Source: Thermoplasmata archaeon (GTDB taxonomy: Archaea > Thermoplasmatota > E2 > UBA9212). Taken from it: 15,586 nt of DNA. The position numbers were made by a program, and so were the translations under genes. The notes under the pieces are model-generated. The model did not search any database, was not told the DNA's origin, and saw nothing but the letters and a program-made list of their open reading frames with translations. The DNA lies in contig DUKC01000055.1 of NCBI GenBank assembly GCA_013329495.1, forward strand, positions 1 through 15,586, given 5' to 3'. This document shows positions 8,087 through 14,817 of the stretch, one piece after another (the first letter of the stretch is position 1; every line of letters starts with the position of its first letter).

Positions 8087-8743
8087 TTACAAGAAGCCAA
8101 GCCCGAACATCACAAAAATTGCCGTGACTAAACCAAAGAGGGCGACCGTTTCCACCATGACAATGTAGATCATGCTCGGGGCAAAAGCCCTCGGTTCTCT
8201 TCCCACAGCAGCTATTGAGGCAGCTGCCGTTGTCCCTTGAGCTAGGGCAGAAATACCAGTTATCCCAACGATCAATCCAGCAATCAGCCCGGCATTACCA
8301 ATAATCGGGTTGGTTAGGTCAACTCCCGGTTCACCCCCAAGCAGTCCGCAGCCCATCATAAGCAAAATGGCCGCTACCAGTCCGTAAAGAACCTGGGTCA
8401 TTGGAAGTACTTCAAGTATCATAAGTTTCATTCCGAGCTCCGGCTTTTCTCCAGTAACAGCAGCAGCCGCACTCCCGGATCTGGCTAGACCAAATGCGGA
8501 GGATACACCGGCAATTCCTACTGCTAATAAGGCACCTAGGAGCACACCAGTTAAGTTTTTACTCTCAGCTTGCCCCTCATCCAGAGGCTGCCTTGCTGAA
8601 GCAAGGGGTGCTGTGAGTGAGAGCACTAGAATCCCGCTTAAAACAGCCAATCCTATTAGGAAACCAAGATTTCTTTTCATTTTTATCACTTTATCTATCA
8701 AGTTTTGATTAAAATATCTTTTCCTTTTCTTTTGTCCTTTCAT
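8087..8743 (-). CDS. atpK: A-type ATP synthase subunit K (c-ring proteolipid, tandem hairpin)
   Basis: This is the ion-carrying ring subunit. From the ATG at 8743 it has 218 residues: a basic N-terminus, a signal-like hydrophobic segment (about 26-50, ending APLASA), then two helical hairpins (about 64-135 and 146-218), four transmembrane helices in all. Hairpin 1 carries LPMTQ (Thr116, Gln117) and lacks a carboxylate. Hairpin 2 carries AQG (Gln169) and MVET (Glu199). These match the Na+-binding set known from Enterococcus hirae NtpK (Thr64, Gln65, Gln110, Glu139), so Na+ coupling with one site per four helices is predicted. A strong Shine-Dalgarno (AGGAGG, eight bases upstream) supports 8743. 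The ATG at 8680 (MKRNLGFLIGL), which would start directly at the signal-like segment, is an alternative. Confidence 0.95.
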   Translation of the reverse strand: MKGQKKRKRYFNQNLIDKVIKMKRNLGFLIGLAVLSGILVLSLTAPLASARQPLDEGQAESKNLTGVLLGALLAVGIAGVSSAFGLARSGSAAAAVTGEKPELGMKLMILEVLPMTQVLYGLVAAILLMMGCGLLGGEPGVDLTNPIIGNAGLIAGLIVGITGISALAQGTTAAASIAAVGREPRAFAPSMIYIVMVETVALFGLVTAIFVMFGLGFL

Positions 8744-8751
8744 CTTGCGGT

Positions 8752-8757
8752 CCTCCT
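8752..8757 (-). promoter_or_regulatory. Strong Shine-Dalgarno site of atpK
   Basis: On the minus strand GAGAGGAGGACC lies eight bases before the ATG at 8743. It is the clearest ribosome binding site in the operon. It fits the need for many more K copies than other subunits, and it decides in favour of the upstream of two possible K starts. The stoichiometry argument is from general knowledge of rotary ATPases. Confidence 0.65.
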
Positions 8758-8779
8758 CTCTTTTTATTCCTTTTTAGTT

Positions 8780-10789
8780 TTATCCTGTTTTTAATTCGGA
8801 ATACACTCTTTTCACTTTAAATGGAGTAAATTCTCTTCCACCACCCTCATAGAATCTCTTGAAGAACTCAACGTACTGCAATCTTAAAGAATGCACGGCT
8901 GAGCCGAGTGACTGGATGAATAGATTGAACAGGTGACCAATCACCAGAATTATCCCTGCAAGGATTGCTCCAACCACAGCTACGCCAATCAGATCTGAGA
9001 ATATCTCTGCAAGCAAATTTATTGCAAGAGCAATCCCAGAGGTGGCAAGCCCAAGAGCAAGCAGCCTTGCATAGCTCAGTACATCTCCTAGAAATCCAGT
9101 AATATCAAATACGCCAAGCGGTCCCTTACCAAGAACCAGCAAAACTAACCCCACGAGAAGCACAATTATCAGTGCTAGCTCCACCCTTGAAGACAATGCT
9201 TGGATAAACCATTCCATATGAAGAAGGTATTTGAAGATGAGCGGAATTCCAGCAGCCTGAAGAAGGAACCACGGAAGCTCTTCAAAGATGATTTTCTTGG
9301 ATTGCTTTCTGAAGTAATCCTGATAGATCGCGAGGACGAGACTCAGGTTCAGATGAACCAGCCCAATCACGAGTGCTAGTGAAAGCACGTCAATTGGCCG
9401 AGTTAGGGGATTGATGGGAAATGAGAATCCAGCAAGAGTTAAGGAGTAGAGCTCCTCTCCCGGAAAATGCATAGGAAAAAAATTCTGGAGCATATTTCCA
9501 AAGAAACCTCCAAACAAAACACCTGCGAGGGTCGTAAAAGCTCCGAGCCATACGCCAATCAAACTCCACTGCTTTAGAGTTGGCGACAGTTTGCCAAATT
9601 TCAGCAGACCGAGAAGAGACAAGCCCAGGATCAACAACCCATAGCCAGCATCCCCAAGCATCATTCCAAAGAAAAGAGCAAAGCCAAATCCAACAAATGC
9701 AGTTGGATCTATCTCGTCATATCTGGGAATGGCAAAAAGGTCGGTGAAAGGCCTGAAGGGCTTGAGCCAGGCTGGCTGCTCCAGACAAACTGGAGGATTA
9801 TCAGGATTTGACTTTGCTTTCGTGGAGAAGAAGGCAGCGAGCTCGCCTGTTGTGTCTTTGGTTAGTTTTTCAAGCTGGTCGATCTCTCTTTCCAAAGTCC
9901 AACCCTCGATCAGGTAGGCAAACTCACTCTTTGCGAATTTTTCAAGAATTTCTTTTCTTTCTTTCTGAATGCTGAATTCTTCCCGCAAGGCCAGCAAGTC
10001 CCCACTTTTTTCTCTGTAAATGTGCTGAAGCTCTGCAATTTTTTCTTTCCGCTGTTTCTCCAAGTTTTCCTTTTCATTTGAGAGCTGTTTGATTGCCTCC
10101 CGGGGTTTTCCTCTTACCCCTCCAAGCTGATATTCAGCAAAATACCTTTTCAGCTGCGAAGAAATCTTTTTCTCTTCCTCTTTGAGTAAGGCAAGGATCA
10201 CAACTCTGTATTTTTCCTTTCCTCTCCGACGCTCTATTGAAAAAACTTCAGCTTCGAGGTTTTCTAAGAGCCTCTCCAGCTCGCCGACATTGCTCGTTCT
10301 CCCTGCTCTGATTGTAGTCCATTCTCCCTCCCCAAGATAACCGAGGTCAAAATCAAACAGCGAAAGATCCCTCACCATTTCTATTCGCTGGTCGGTTAAG
10401 GCCATATTCTCTCCCAGCTCTTTCAGCCTCTGTCCGGTATCCCCAACCTTTTCCTCCAATTTCTCAAGGGTTGTGTCAGCCCCCTGGTAAAACTCCTTGA
10501 GAGTTTTTACTCGCACTGGCTTGGGTACTATCGGTTCAGGATGAAGCAGAGCCTTCAACCCGGTTTCTCTTTGAGAGTATTTCTCGAGAATTTCCAAAAT
10601 TCTGGTGAGTTTCAATTCATACGTAACGCATTTAGCATACTCCTCAGTGGGGGAAGCGGGGTATAATTTCTCGAGAATTTCCGGTTCCTCGTGCCTTATA
10701 TCTGTTATCTGAAGAAGTCCAGATTCATGGAGTTTGTCAATTAGAGGATTAAGCTGGTCTTGATAGACTAGAATCGATACTTTCGCCAT
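8780..10789 (-). CDS. atpI: A-type ATP synthase subunit I (stator, a-subunit)
   Basis: Subunit I (also called a) is the membrane stator that provides the ion half-channels facing the K ring and anchors the peripheral stalks. From the ATG at 10789 it has 669 residues, a normal length. The cytoplasmic N-terminal half (1 to about 345) includes long coiled-coil stretches (about 105-140 and 230-310). The membrane half begins near 363 with FVGFGFALFFGMMLGDAGYG and has seven or eight transmembrane helices. Arg575 in DVLSYARLLALGLA is the essential channel arginine of the family, and the late HSLRLQYVEFFKRFYEGGG carries the second conserved arginine (Arg636). A TTG at 10822 would overlap atpH; the ATG fits the family start (MAKVSILVYQDQL) better. 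Confidence 0.97.
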   Translation of the reverse strand: MAKVSILVYQDQLNPLIDKLHESGLLQITDIRHEEPEILEKLYPASPTEEYAKCVTYELKLTRILEILEKYSQRETGLKALLHPEPIVPKPVRVKTLKEFYQGADTTLEKLEEKVGDTGQRLKELGENMALTDQRIEMVRDLSLFDFDLGYLGEGEWTTIRAGRTSNVGELERLLENLEAEVFSIERRRGKEKYRVVILALLKEEEKKISSQLKRYFAEYQLGGVRGKPREAIKQLSNEKENLEKQRKEKIAELQHIYREKSGDLLALREEFSIQKERKEILEKFAKSEFAYLIEGWTLEREIDQLEKLTKDTTGELAAFFSTKAKSNPDNPPVCLEQPAWLKPFRPFTDLFAIPRYDEIDPTAFVGFGFALFFGMMLGDAGYGLLILGLSLLGLLKFGKLSPTLKQWSLIGVWLGAFTTLAGVLFGGFFGNMLQNFFPMHFPGEELYSLTLAGFSFPINPLTRPIDVLSLALVIGLVHLNLSLVLAIYQDYFRKQSKKIIFEELPWFLLQAAGIPLIFKYLLHMEWFIQALSSRVELALIIVLLVGLVLLVLGKGPLGVFDITGFLGDVLSYARLLALGLATSGIALAINLLAEIFSDLIGVAVVGAILAGIILVIGHLFNLFIQSLGSAVHSLRLQYVEFFKRFYEGGGREFTPFKVKRVYSELKTG

Positions 10790-10808
10790 GGGTTTGGGCT
10801 TGAGCAAG

Positions 10809-11126
10809 CTAATCACTTCCAAAGTACTCTTTTAAAATCAGCTTTACCCCTATCTCAAGCTTTTTCCTCACGTTCTTTTTAAGTTCTTCTCTCCGTCTTT
10901 CTGATTCTGCAAGGATTTTTTCAGCCTGAGTTTTTGCCTCTTTCTCAGTTTTTTCCAGCCTTTCTGCAAGCTCCTTCTGTTTCTCTTCGATTGCCCTTTT
11001 TTTCTCCTTCTCGCTCTCTCTCCGAGATCCCTCCACGATCAAGCAGGCCTTCGCTTCGTTCTGCTTAATTCTCTCGATTGCCTTCTCTTCACCCTTTTTA
11101 AGTTTGTTCAGGAGTTGCGTTTCCAT
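10809..11126 (-). CDS. atpH: A-type ATP synthase subunit H (peripheral stalk)
   Basis: Subunit H is a small coiled-coil protein that wraps with E to form the peripheral stalk. The product has 105 residues, mostly Glu, Lys and Arg with short hydrophobic heptads, a continuous helix from about 5 to 95 that ends RKKLEIGVKLILKEYFGSD. That composition, length and position directly before I fit AhaH of methanogens. The ATG at 11126 is the only sensible start and lies just three bases after the predicted 3' end of tRNA-Gly, leaving no room for a promoter or ribosome binding site outside the tRNA itself. The gene must therefore be transcribed together with the tRNA, or from inside it. Confidence 0.93.
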   Translation of the reverse strand: METQLLNKLKKGEEKAIERIKQNEAKACLIVEGSRRESEKEKKRAIEEKQKELAERLEKTEKEAKTQAEKILAESERRREELKKNVRKKLEIGVKLILKEYFGSD

Positions 11127-11129
11127 TGA

Positions 11130-11201
11130 TGCGGCCGCCGGGAGTCGGACCCGGATAAGAGGCTTGGAGGGCCCCTATCATAACCATTAGATCACAACCG
11201 C
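11130..11201 (-). tRNA. tRNA-Gly (anticodon UCC)
   Basis: This is a 72-base cloverleaf without intron or encoded CCA. The acceptor stem GCGGTTG/CGGCCGC pairs in all seven positions (two G-U), with discriminator A. The D arm has three Watson-Crick pairs and a T13-T22 mismatch, with G18-G19 present. The anticodon stem GGGGC/GCCTC encloses the loop CCTCCAA, giving anticodon TCC. The T arm is CCGGG-TCCGACT-CCCGG. Two normally invariant U positions are C: position 33 and position 55. The stems are otherwise intact, so it looks like a functional gene rather than a relic. It stands at the head of the ATP synthase operon, 31 bases after the centre of a TATA-like TTTAAA. Confidence 0.9.
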
Positions 11202-11473
11202 TTTGGATAGGATAGAATAAGAAAAATCATTTAAAATCTTTGCCTTCGTTCGCTGTGAGAGTCGCACACCCAAACTTTTTTATTTAGTAGAGATACTAAT
11301 TAATGATTAAAATCTGATATTTTTGCACAAGTTAAAGATATGGTAAATCCGTAAACAATTACAGATATCAGGGGAAAAATCTCAATCAGAGTGCATCAAG
11401 AGCGTTTCGTACCTAGGCAATCTTTAAATTTTTCCCATGGATTTTTTAAATAATAAAAGACTTTTATGCAATA
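11202..11473. promoter_or_regulatory. Divergent promoter region of tRNA-Gly/ATP synthase and the repair fusion
   Basis: These 272 bases lie between divergent units. On the minus strand a TTTAAA box at 11230-11235 sits about 31 bases before the tRNA-Gly 5' end, the expected distance for an archaeal TATA box. On the plus strand TTTTTTAAATAA (about 11443-11454) is centred 26-27 bases before the ATG at 11474, which predicts a leaderless mRNA for the alkyltransferase-endonuclease V gene. The central part (about 11260-11440) is A+T-rich with no ORF, tRNA or clear C/D-box pattern that I can support. Confidence 0.6.
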
Positions 11474-12412
11474 ATGGATCTTTACAAAGCAATCATCGAT
11501 ATCATCAATCAAATTCCCAGAGGGATGCTCACGAGTTACACTCAGTTAGCTGAAGCTCTGGGAGATCAAACCGTTGCTAGGGCGATTAGAAGAGTGATAA
11601 GAGATGAAATTAGCTGGGGAGAAGCTCCTTGTCATAGAGTAATCGAAGATCAAGGATTTATAGGAGAAGATGAGTCTGAGAAAAGAGTTAGATTACTAAA
11701 AAACGAGGGACTAAGGATTGATAACTCCAGAATTAGAGACTTTGAGAGAGTGATGTTTAGAGAATTCAATAGCACAAAACCTCTGCAAAGGTTAAGAGCA
11801 AAACAAAAACAACTCGCTGGTAAAGCGAAGCTAGTTAATTCATTTACTGAGGTCAGAACAGTAGGCGGAGTCGATGTTGCTTATAAAAATAAAGAAGGAT
11901 ACGGAGCTGTTGCGACCTTTGACTACAAAACCAGAGAGTTAATTGAGGTGAAGAAAGCAAAAACTCAAGTCAAATTTCCTTATTTGCCCACTTATTTGAC
12001 TTTTAGGGAGTTCCCTTTAATTAAGAAATTAGTTTCAAAATTAAAAGAGCTACCAACAATCCTACTGATCGATGGAAATGGTATATTGCATCCTTACCGC
12101 GCAGGCTTAGCTACTCATGCAGGAGTTGTACTCAATCTTCCAACAATTGGTGTTGCAAAATCCTTACTCTGCGGAAAAATTGAAAAAATACCCTCTTGGA
12201 TAGGTGAGCACCCCGCAATTAGAATGGCTGGAAATGTTATTGGCTATGCATTAAAAATTTCTAAAGGCAAGCCTGTTTTTATTTCACCTGGCAGCAACAT
12301 TTGTTTCGACACAGCGTTAAATGTTGTAAAAAATCTTGCTGCTGAATCGAGACTCCCTCTGCCTTTGATGACCGCTCATCAGAACGCAGGGAATTTCAGA
12401 AGGCAAAATTAA
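11474..12412 (+). CDS. Alkylguanine-DNA alkyltransferase / endonuclease V fusion
   Basis: This is a 312-residue bifunctional DNA repair protein. Residues 1 to about 88 are the DNA-binding, active-site domain of O6-alkylguanine-DNA alkyltransferase: IPRGMLTSYTQLAEALG, the helix ARAIRRVI, and APCHRVI with the alkyl-accepting Cys53. The separate N-terminal domain of full-length enzymes is absent. Residues about 95-308 are endonuclease V, which nicks DNA near deaminated bases such as hypoxanthine: VGGVDVAY (Asp134), LTFREFPL (Glu179), LIDGNGILHPYRAGLATHAG (Asp200) and PTIGVAKSLL (Lys229). The late SPGH motif reads SPGS, with Ser274 in place of His. A natural fusion of this type was characterised from Ferroplasma acidarmanus. 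Start is the ATG at 11474, with a TATA box at leaderless spacing. Confidence 0.95.
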   Translation: MDLYKAIIDIINQIPRGMLTSYTQLAEALGDQTVARAIRRVIRDEISWGEAPCHRVIEDQGFIGEDESEKRVRLLKNEGLRIDNSRIRDFERVMFREFNSTKPLQRLRAKQKQLAGKAKLVNSFTEVRTVGGVDVAYKNKEGYGAVATFDYKTRELIEVKKAKTQVKFPYLPTYLTFREFPLIKKLVSKLKELPTILLIDGNGILHPYRAGLATHAGVVLNLPTIGVAKSLLCGKIEKIPSWIGEHPAIRMAGNVIGYALKISKGKPVFISPGSNICFDTALNVVKNLAAESRLPLPLMTAHQNAGNFRRQN

Positions 12413-12441
12413 TATGGAACCGAGTTGATGTTATTCCCTCT

Positions 12442-13245
12442 ATGATGCCCAACGAGGAAAAAGTAAGATTTAATTGCAAGGGCGACGAATTCGAGATATC
12501 CTGCAATCTTAGAAAAAAATTTGAAGAATCGATTTTATTTTTGCATGGCTTGGGCTGTTCTAAAGAGTCGTTCAAGGATGTTTGGACTTTCTCAGAACTC
12601 GAGGAATACACAATCTTGACTTTTGATTTGCTAGGTTTTGGCAACTCCTCAAAACCTCATTGGTATCCCTACACTGTGGAAGACCACGCTGAAATTTGCA
12701 AATCGCTCGTTGAAAACCTCAATCTAAACAAGATTTGCTTGGTTGGGCACAGTCTGGGGGGAGCGATAGGCTTACTTTTGATTGACAAAATTCCGTCAAG
12801 AATTTCCCACTTTATCAACCTCGAAGGAAATCTAACAGGAGAAGACTGTACTTACAGCAGAAAAGTCATATCCGATTCTTTTGAGGATTTTACGGAAAAA
12901 AAATTTAGCATTTTTCCCTCGAGATTCAAGCCAGATAAAACTTCTCCAATAAGCACTAGCAAAAGCTATGAGTTGTTTAAAGAATCGTTTTTAAAGAGCA
13001 GTCCCTTCGCAGTATACAAAACATCAGAATCTTTGGTGGAATGGTCTGACAGCGGAAGACTGTTGAAAATGTTCATTGAGACAGACACAAAAAAATGTTA
13101 CGTGTTTGGAGAAATGAGCAAGGACCTTAAAGTTCTAAAAATGCTTGATATGCCCAAAGTACAGATCTCAAAAAGTGGGCATTTTATGATGATTGACAAC
13201 TCAAAAGAGTTCTATCGAAAACTTTCAAGCATTCTAAAAAACTAA
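12442..13245 (+). CDS. Alpha/beta-fold hydrolase
   Basis: The product has 267 residues with a standard alpha/beta hydrolase core. FLHGLG (33-38) forms the oxyanion turn, FDLLGFGNSSKP (61-72) follows strand 4, VGHSLGG (101-107) is the nucleophile elbow with Ser104, and KSGHFMM (244-250) carries the catalytic His247. The acid is probably in FGEMSKDL (Glu224 or Asp228). A cap region lies between about 130 and 205. It has no signal peptide, so it is cytoplasmic. The substrate cannot be told; esterase, lipase or C-C hydrolase are all possible. It starts 29 bases after the repair fusion's stop, with two adjacent ATG codons (12442 and 12445), and is probably co-transcribed with it. No clear ribosome binding site precedes it. 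Confidence 0.88.
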   Translation: MMPNEEKVRFNCKGDEFEISCNLRKKFEESILFLHGLGCSKESFKDVWTFSELEEYTILTFDLLGFGNSSKPHWYPYTVEDHAEICKSLVENLNLNKICLVGHSLGGAIGLLLIDKIPSRISHFINLEGNLTGEDCTYSRKVISDSFEDFTEKKFSIFPSRFKPDKTSPISTSKSYELFKESFLKSSPFAVYKTSESLVEWSDSGRLLKMFIETDTKKCYVFGEMSKDLKVLKMLDMPKVQISKSGHFMMIDNSKEFYRKLSSILKN

Positions 13246-13248
13246 AGA

Positions 13249-13256
13249 TTTAAATT
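13249..13256 (+). promoter_or_regulatory. TATA box of the GNAT gene (leaderless spacing)
   Basis: TTTAAATT sits immediately after the hydrolase stop, centred about 29 bases before the ATG at 13281. That is the usual distance from TATA box to transcription start in archaea, so the mRNA would start at or next to the start codon. No Shine-Dalgarno sequence is present between them, in agreement with leaderless translation. Confidence 0.55.
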
Positions 13257-13280
13257 TAACTAGTTTTTTTAGTTTTCAAA

Positions 13281-13715
13281 ATGTGTCCTATTCGAAGAAT
13301 ACAAAAAGAAGACTTGAAAACAGTAAAAAAGCTGTCTGATGCATCCTTGCCTGAGACCTACTCAATGGGTTTGCTAAAGAAACTCGTCAATGCATGGCCT
13401 GAGGCCTGTTTGGCAACTGAGAGTCAAGACGGCGTAATTGGATTCGTAATAGGTAGAAAAGACGGGACCAAGAGCAGGATCGTGCTCATATGTGTTGATA
13501 CTGAATTCAGGAAAAAAGGAGTCGGTTCTGAACTGCTAAACAGATATCTGGGAATCATGAAGAGGCAAAGGTTCAAAACAGCCACTCTTCTAGTTGAGGT
13601 TTCAAACCAGCAGGCAATTGATTTTTATTTGCACAGAAGATTTAAGATAAAGGAAAGAAAACCCCATATTTACAAAAACGGATCGGACGCTTATCTAATG
13701 GAAAGAGCCATATGA
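13281..13715 (+). CDS. GNAT-family N-acetyltransferase (RimI/Ard1-like)
   Basis: The product has 144 residues in a single GNAT fold. The acetyl-CoA pyrophosphate-binding motif is ICVDTEFRKKGVGSELLNRYL, with Arg77-Lys-Lys-Gly-Val-Gly82. The motif-B region LLVEVSNQQAIDFYLHRRFK resembles the 'LEVRxSNxxAIxxYxxxGF' of RimI and archaeal N-alpha-acetyltransferases. The ASLPETYSM stretch (21-29) matches the 'LPExY' substrate loop of the same group. N-terminal protein acetylation is therefore the best guess, but small-molecule substrates cannot be excluded. It appears to have its own promoter just downstream of the hydrolase. Confidence 0.9.
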   Translation: MCPIRRIQKEDLKTVKKLSDASLPETYSMGLLKKLVNAWPEACLATESQDGVIGFVIGRKDGTKSRIVLICVDTEFRKKGVGSELLNRYLGIMKRQRFKTATLLVEVSNQQAIDFYLHRRFKIKERKPHIYKNGSDAYLMERAI

Positions 13716-13777
13716 GTTTTTTATCCAGTAAGATTGTGTCTGAGTGGATCCCCTCAAAAAGGGATAAAAGAACAAGA

Positions 13778-13813
13778 GTTTTTAATCCGAGGAAGGCTTA
13801 TATAATGGAGAGG
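13778..13813 (+). promoter_or_regulatory. Probable thiE promoter and ribosome binding site
   Basis: GTTTTTAA (13778-13785) could be a TATA box giving a leader of about ten bases before the ATG at 13819. CTTATATAAT (13797-13806) looks more like a consensus but lies too close to the ATG unless the start is further inside. GGAGAGG (13807-13813), five bases before the ATG, is a credible Shine-Dalgarno sequence. No thiamine-pyrophosphate riboswitch pattern is seen in the 103-base gap. Confidence 0.4.
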
Positions 13814-13818
13814 ATACC

Positions 13819-14466
13819 ATGGAAAAGGGCATAAAAGGTGTCAGATTGTTAGTTCTGACCGACTCGAACGAGTTTAGATCTCACGAAGAGGTTGCTAGGG
13901 CTGCGATAGAAGGTGGAGCGCAAGCTATCCAACTTAGGACAAAAAGAGAGAGCACAAAAGAAGCATTAGAAATAGGCAAAAGAATCAAAGCGATGTGCAA
14001 AGGCAAAGTACTTTTCATCGTGAATGATAGACTGGACCTTGCCATGGCTTTGGGTGCGGATGGCCTGCACCTAGGTCAAGAAGACATGCCAATAGAATTT
14101 GTCAAAGAATTGTCTAAAAAAAGTGGAAAAGAACTCATGATTGGTCTCTCAACCCACAGCTTGGAGCAAGCCATGGATGCCGAAAAAAGAAAGCCGCACT
14201 ACATTTCTTTCGGTCCCATCTTTCCCTCCAGGAAAAAACCTTCTTCGATACCAGTGGGCACAGAAAAATTGAGGAATGCGTGCAAAAGGGTTAACATTCC
14301 AGTCATTGCCATCGGCGGCATAAACAGAGATAATGTAGAAGAAGTGATGAGAGCAGGTGCCCAAGGTGTCGCTGTGGTCTCCGCTATCTCAGAAGCAACC
14401 GATCCTAAAAGGGCCGCTCAGGAATTGTTTGAAAAAATCAATGCCACTATTAATGAAGCCTTGTAG
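13819..14466 (+). CDS. thiE: Thiamine-phosphate synthase
   Basis: ThiE joins hydroxymethylpyrimidine pyrophosphate and thiazole phosphate to make thiamine monophosphate. The product has 215 residues in a single TIM barrel. Family motifs appear in order: AIQLRTK (36-42), IVNDRLDLAMALGADGLHLG (67-86) then QEDMP, the IGLSTHS phosphate/pyrophosphate region (108-114), ISFGPIFPSRKKP (129-141), PVIAIGGI (161-168) and GVAVVSAI (183-190). The 'FGPIFPTxTK' motif has Ser-Arg instead of Thr-x-Thr, a mild variation. No fused ThiD/ThiN domain is present and no other thiamine gene is visible in the window. It converges on rpo11 with a 53-base gap. Confidence 0.96.
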   Translation: MEKGIKGVRLLVLTDSNEFRSHEEVARAAIEGGAQAIQLRTKRESTKEALEIGKRIKAMCKGKVLFIVNDRLDLAMALGADGLHLGQEDMPIEFVKELSKKSGKELMIGLSTHSLEQAMDAEKRKPHYISFGPIFPSRKKPSSIPVGTEKLRNACKRVNIPVIAIGGINRDNVEEVMRAGAQGVAVVSAISEATDPKRAAQELFEKINATINEAL

Positions 14467-14519
14467 CTATAATTCTCTCATCCATCAAAAAACGAAGAAG
14501 ATTGCGCCTCATTTTAGAT

Positions 14520-14807
14520 TTAAGCGTGCTTTTCTTTTAGAGCTTTGTTCATAGCCGTTCGAAAGGACTTTGTTTCTTTTCTCAAGTCGGCGGTTGCTTT
14601 TTTCAGTGCGTCCAAGGAGGTTTCCTTCTTCGTCTTCAGAAACAAGCTAGACTTTGAAATCGTTGGAAGATCCGCAACCACTTGAGCGTATTCCACCTCA
14701 TCATCCTGAATCAGCTTCTCTTTGAGTGGATTTAGCAGGGTTTGGCCTTCCCCAACAATTTCCATTTCCAACTCCTTTTCACTCTTTTTTACCACTTTTA
14801 GTTTCAT
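14520..14807 (-). CDS. rpo11: DNA-directed RNA polymerase subunit Rpo11 (L)
   Basis: Rpo11 (RpoL) forms with Rpo3 the assembly platform of archaeal RNA polymerase, equivalent to eukaryotic Rpb11. The product has 95 residues, the usual length. The start MKLKVVKKSEKELEMEIVGE, the GQTLLNPLKEKLIQDDEVEYA segment (family 'GEDHTLxNxLREELLxDxxVxxAxY') and the SKSSLFLKTKKE-SLDALKKA tail identify it. The usual 'HT' of the segment is QT here. It lies ten bases downstream of csl4, with GGAGA before the ATG as a ribosome binding site. The csl4-rpo11 pairing is common in archaea and links RNA synthesis with RNA decay genes. Confidence 0.94.
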   Translation of the reverse strand: MKLKVVKKSEKELEMEIVGEGQTLLNPLKEKLIQDDEVEYAQVVADLPTISKSSLFLKTKKETSLDALKKATADLRKETKSFRTAMNKALKEKHA

Positions 14808-14817
14808 CCTTGTCTCC

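Noticed and set aside
10790..10822. TTG start of atpI overlapping atpH
   Set aside because: The ATG at 10789 gives the family-like N-terminus and avoids the overlap; the same reasoning applies to TTG-extended versions of atpC, atpE and atpF.
11130..11201. tRNA-Gly as a pseudogene
   Set aside because: All stems except one D-stem mismatch are paired, the discriminator fits glycine and a TATA box lies at the right distance; the two odd loop bases alone do not show loss of function.
11280..11440. Possible C/D-box small RNA in the divergent spacer (TGATTA and CTGA elements)
   Set aside because: The boxes deviate from RUGAUGA/CUGA, spacing is irregular and no guide complementarity can be shown by eye.
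13748..13765. ATCCC/GGGAT inverted repeat as a terminator after the GNAT gene
   Set aside because: Only five pairs around an eight-base loop, with no T-run after it; too weak to annotate.
13716..13818. Possible thiamine-pyrophosphate riboswitch before thiE
   Set aside because: A CTGAG occurs near 13740, but the second conserved half and the surrounding helices of the TPP aptamer are absent, and a promoter-like sequence and ribosome binding site occupy much of the gap.
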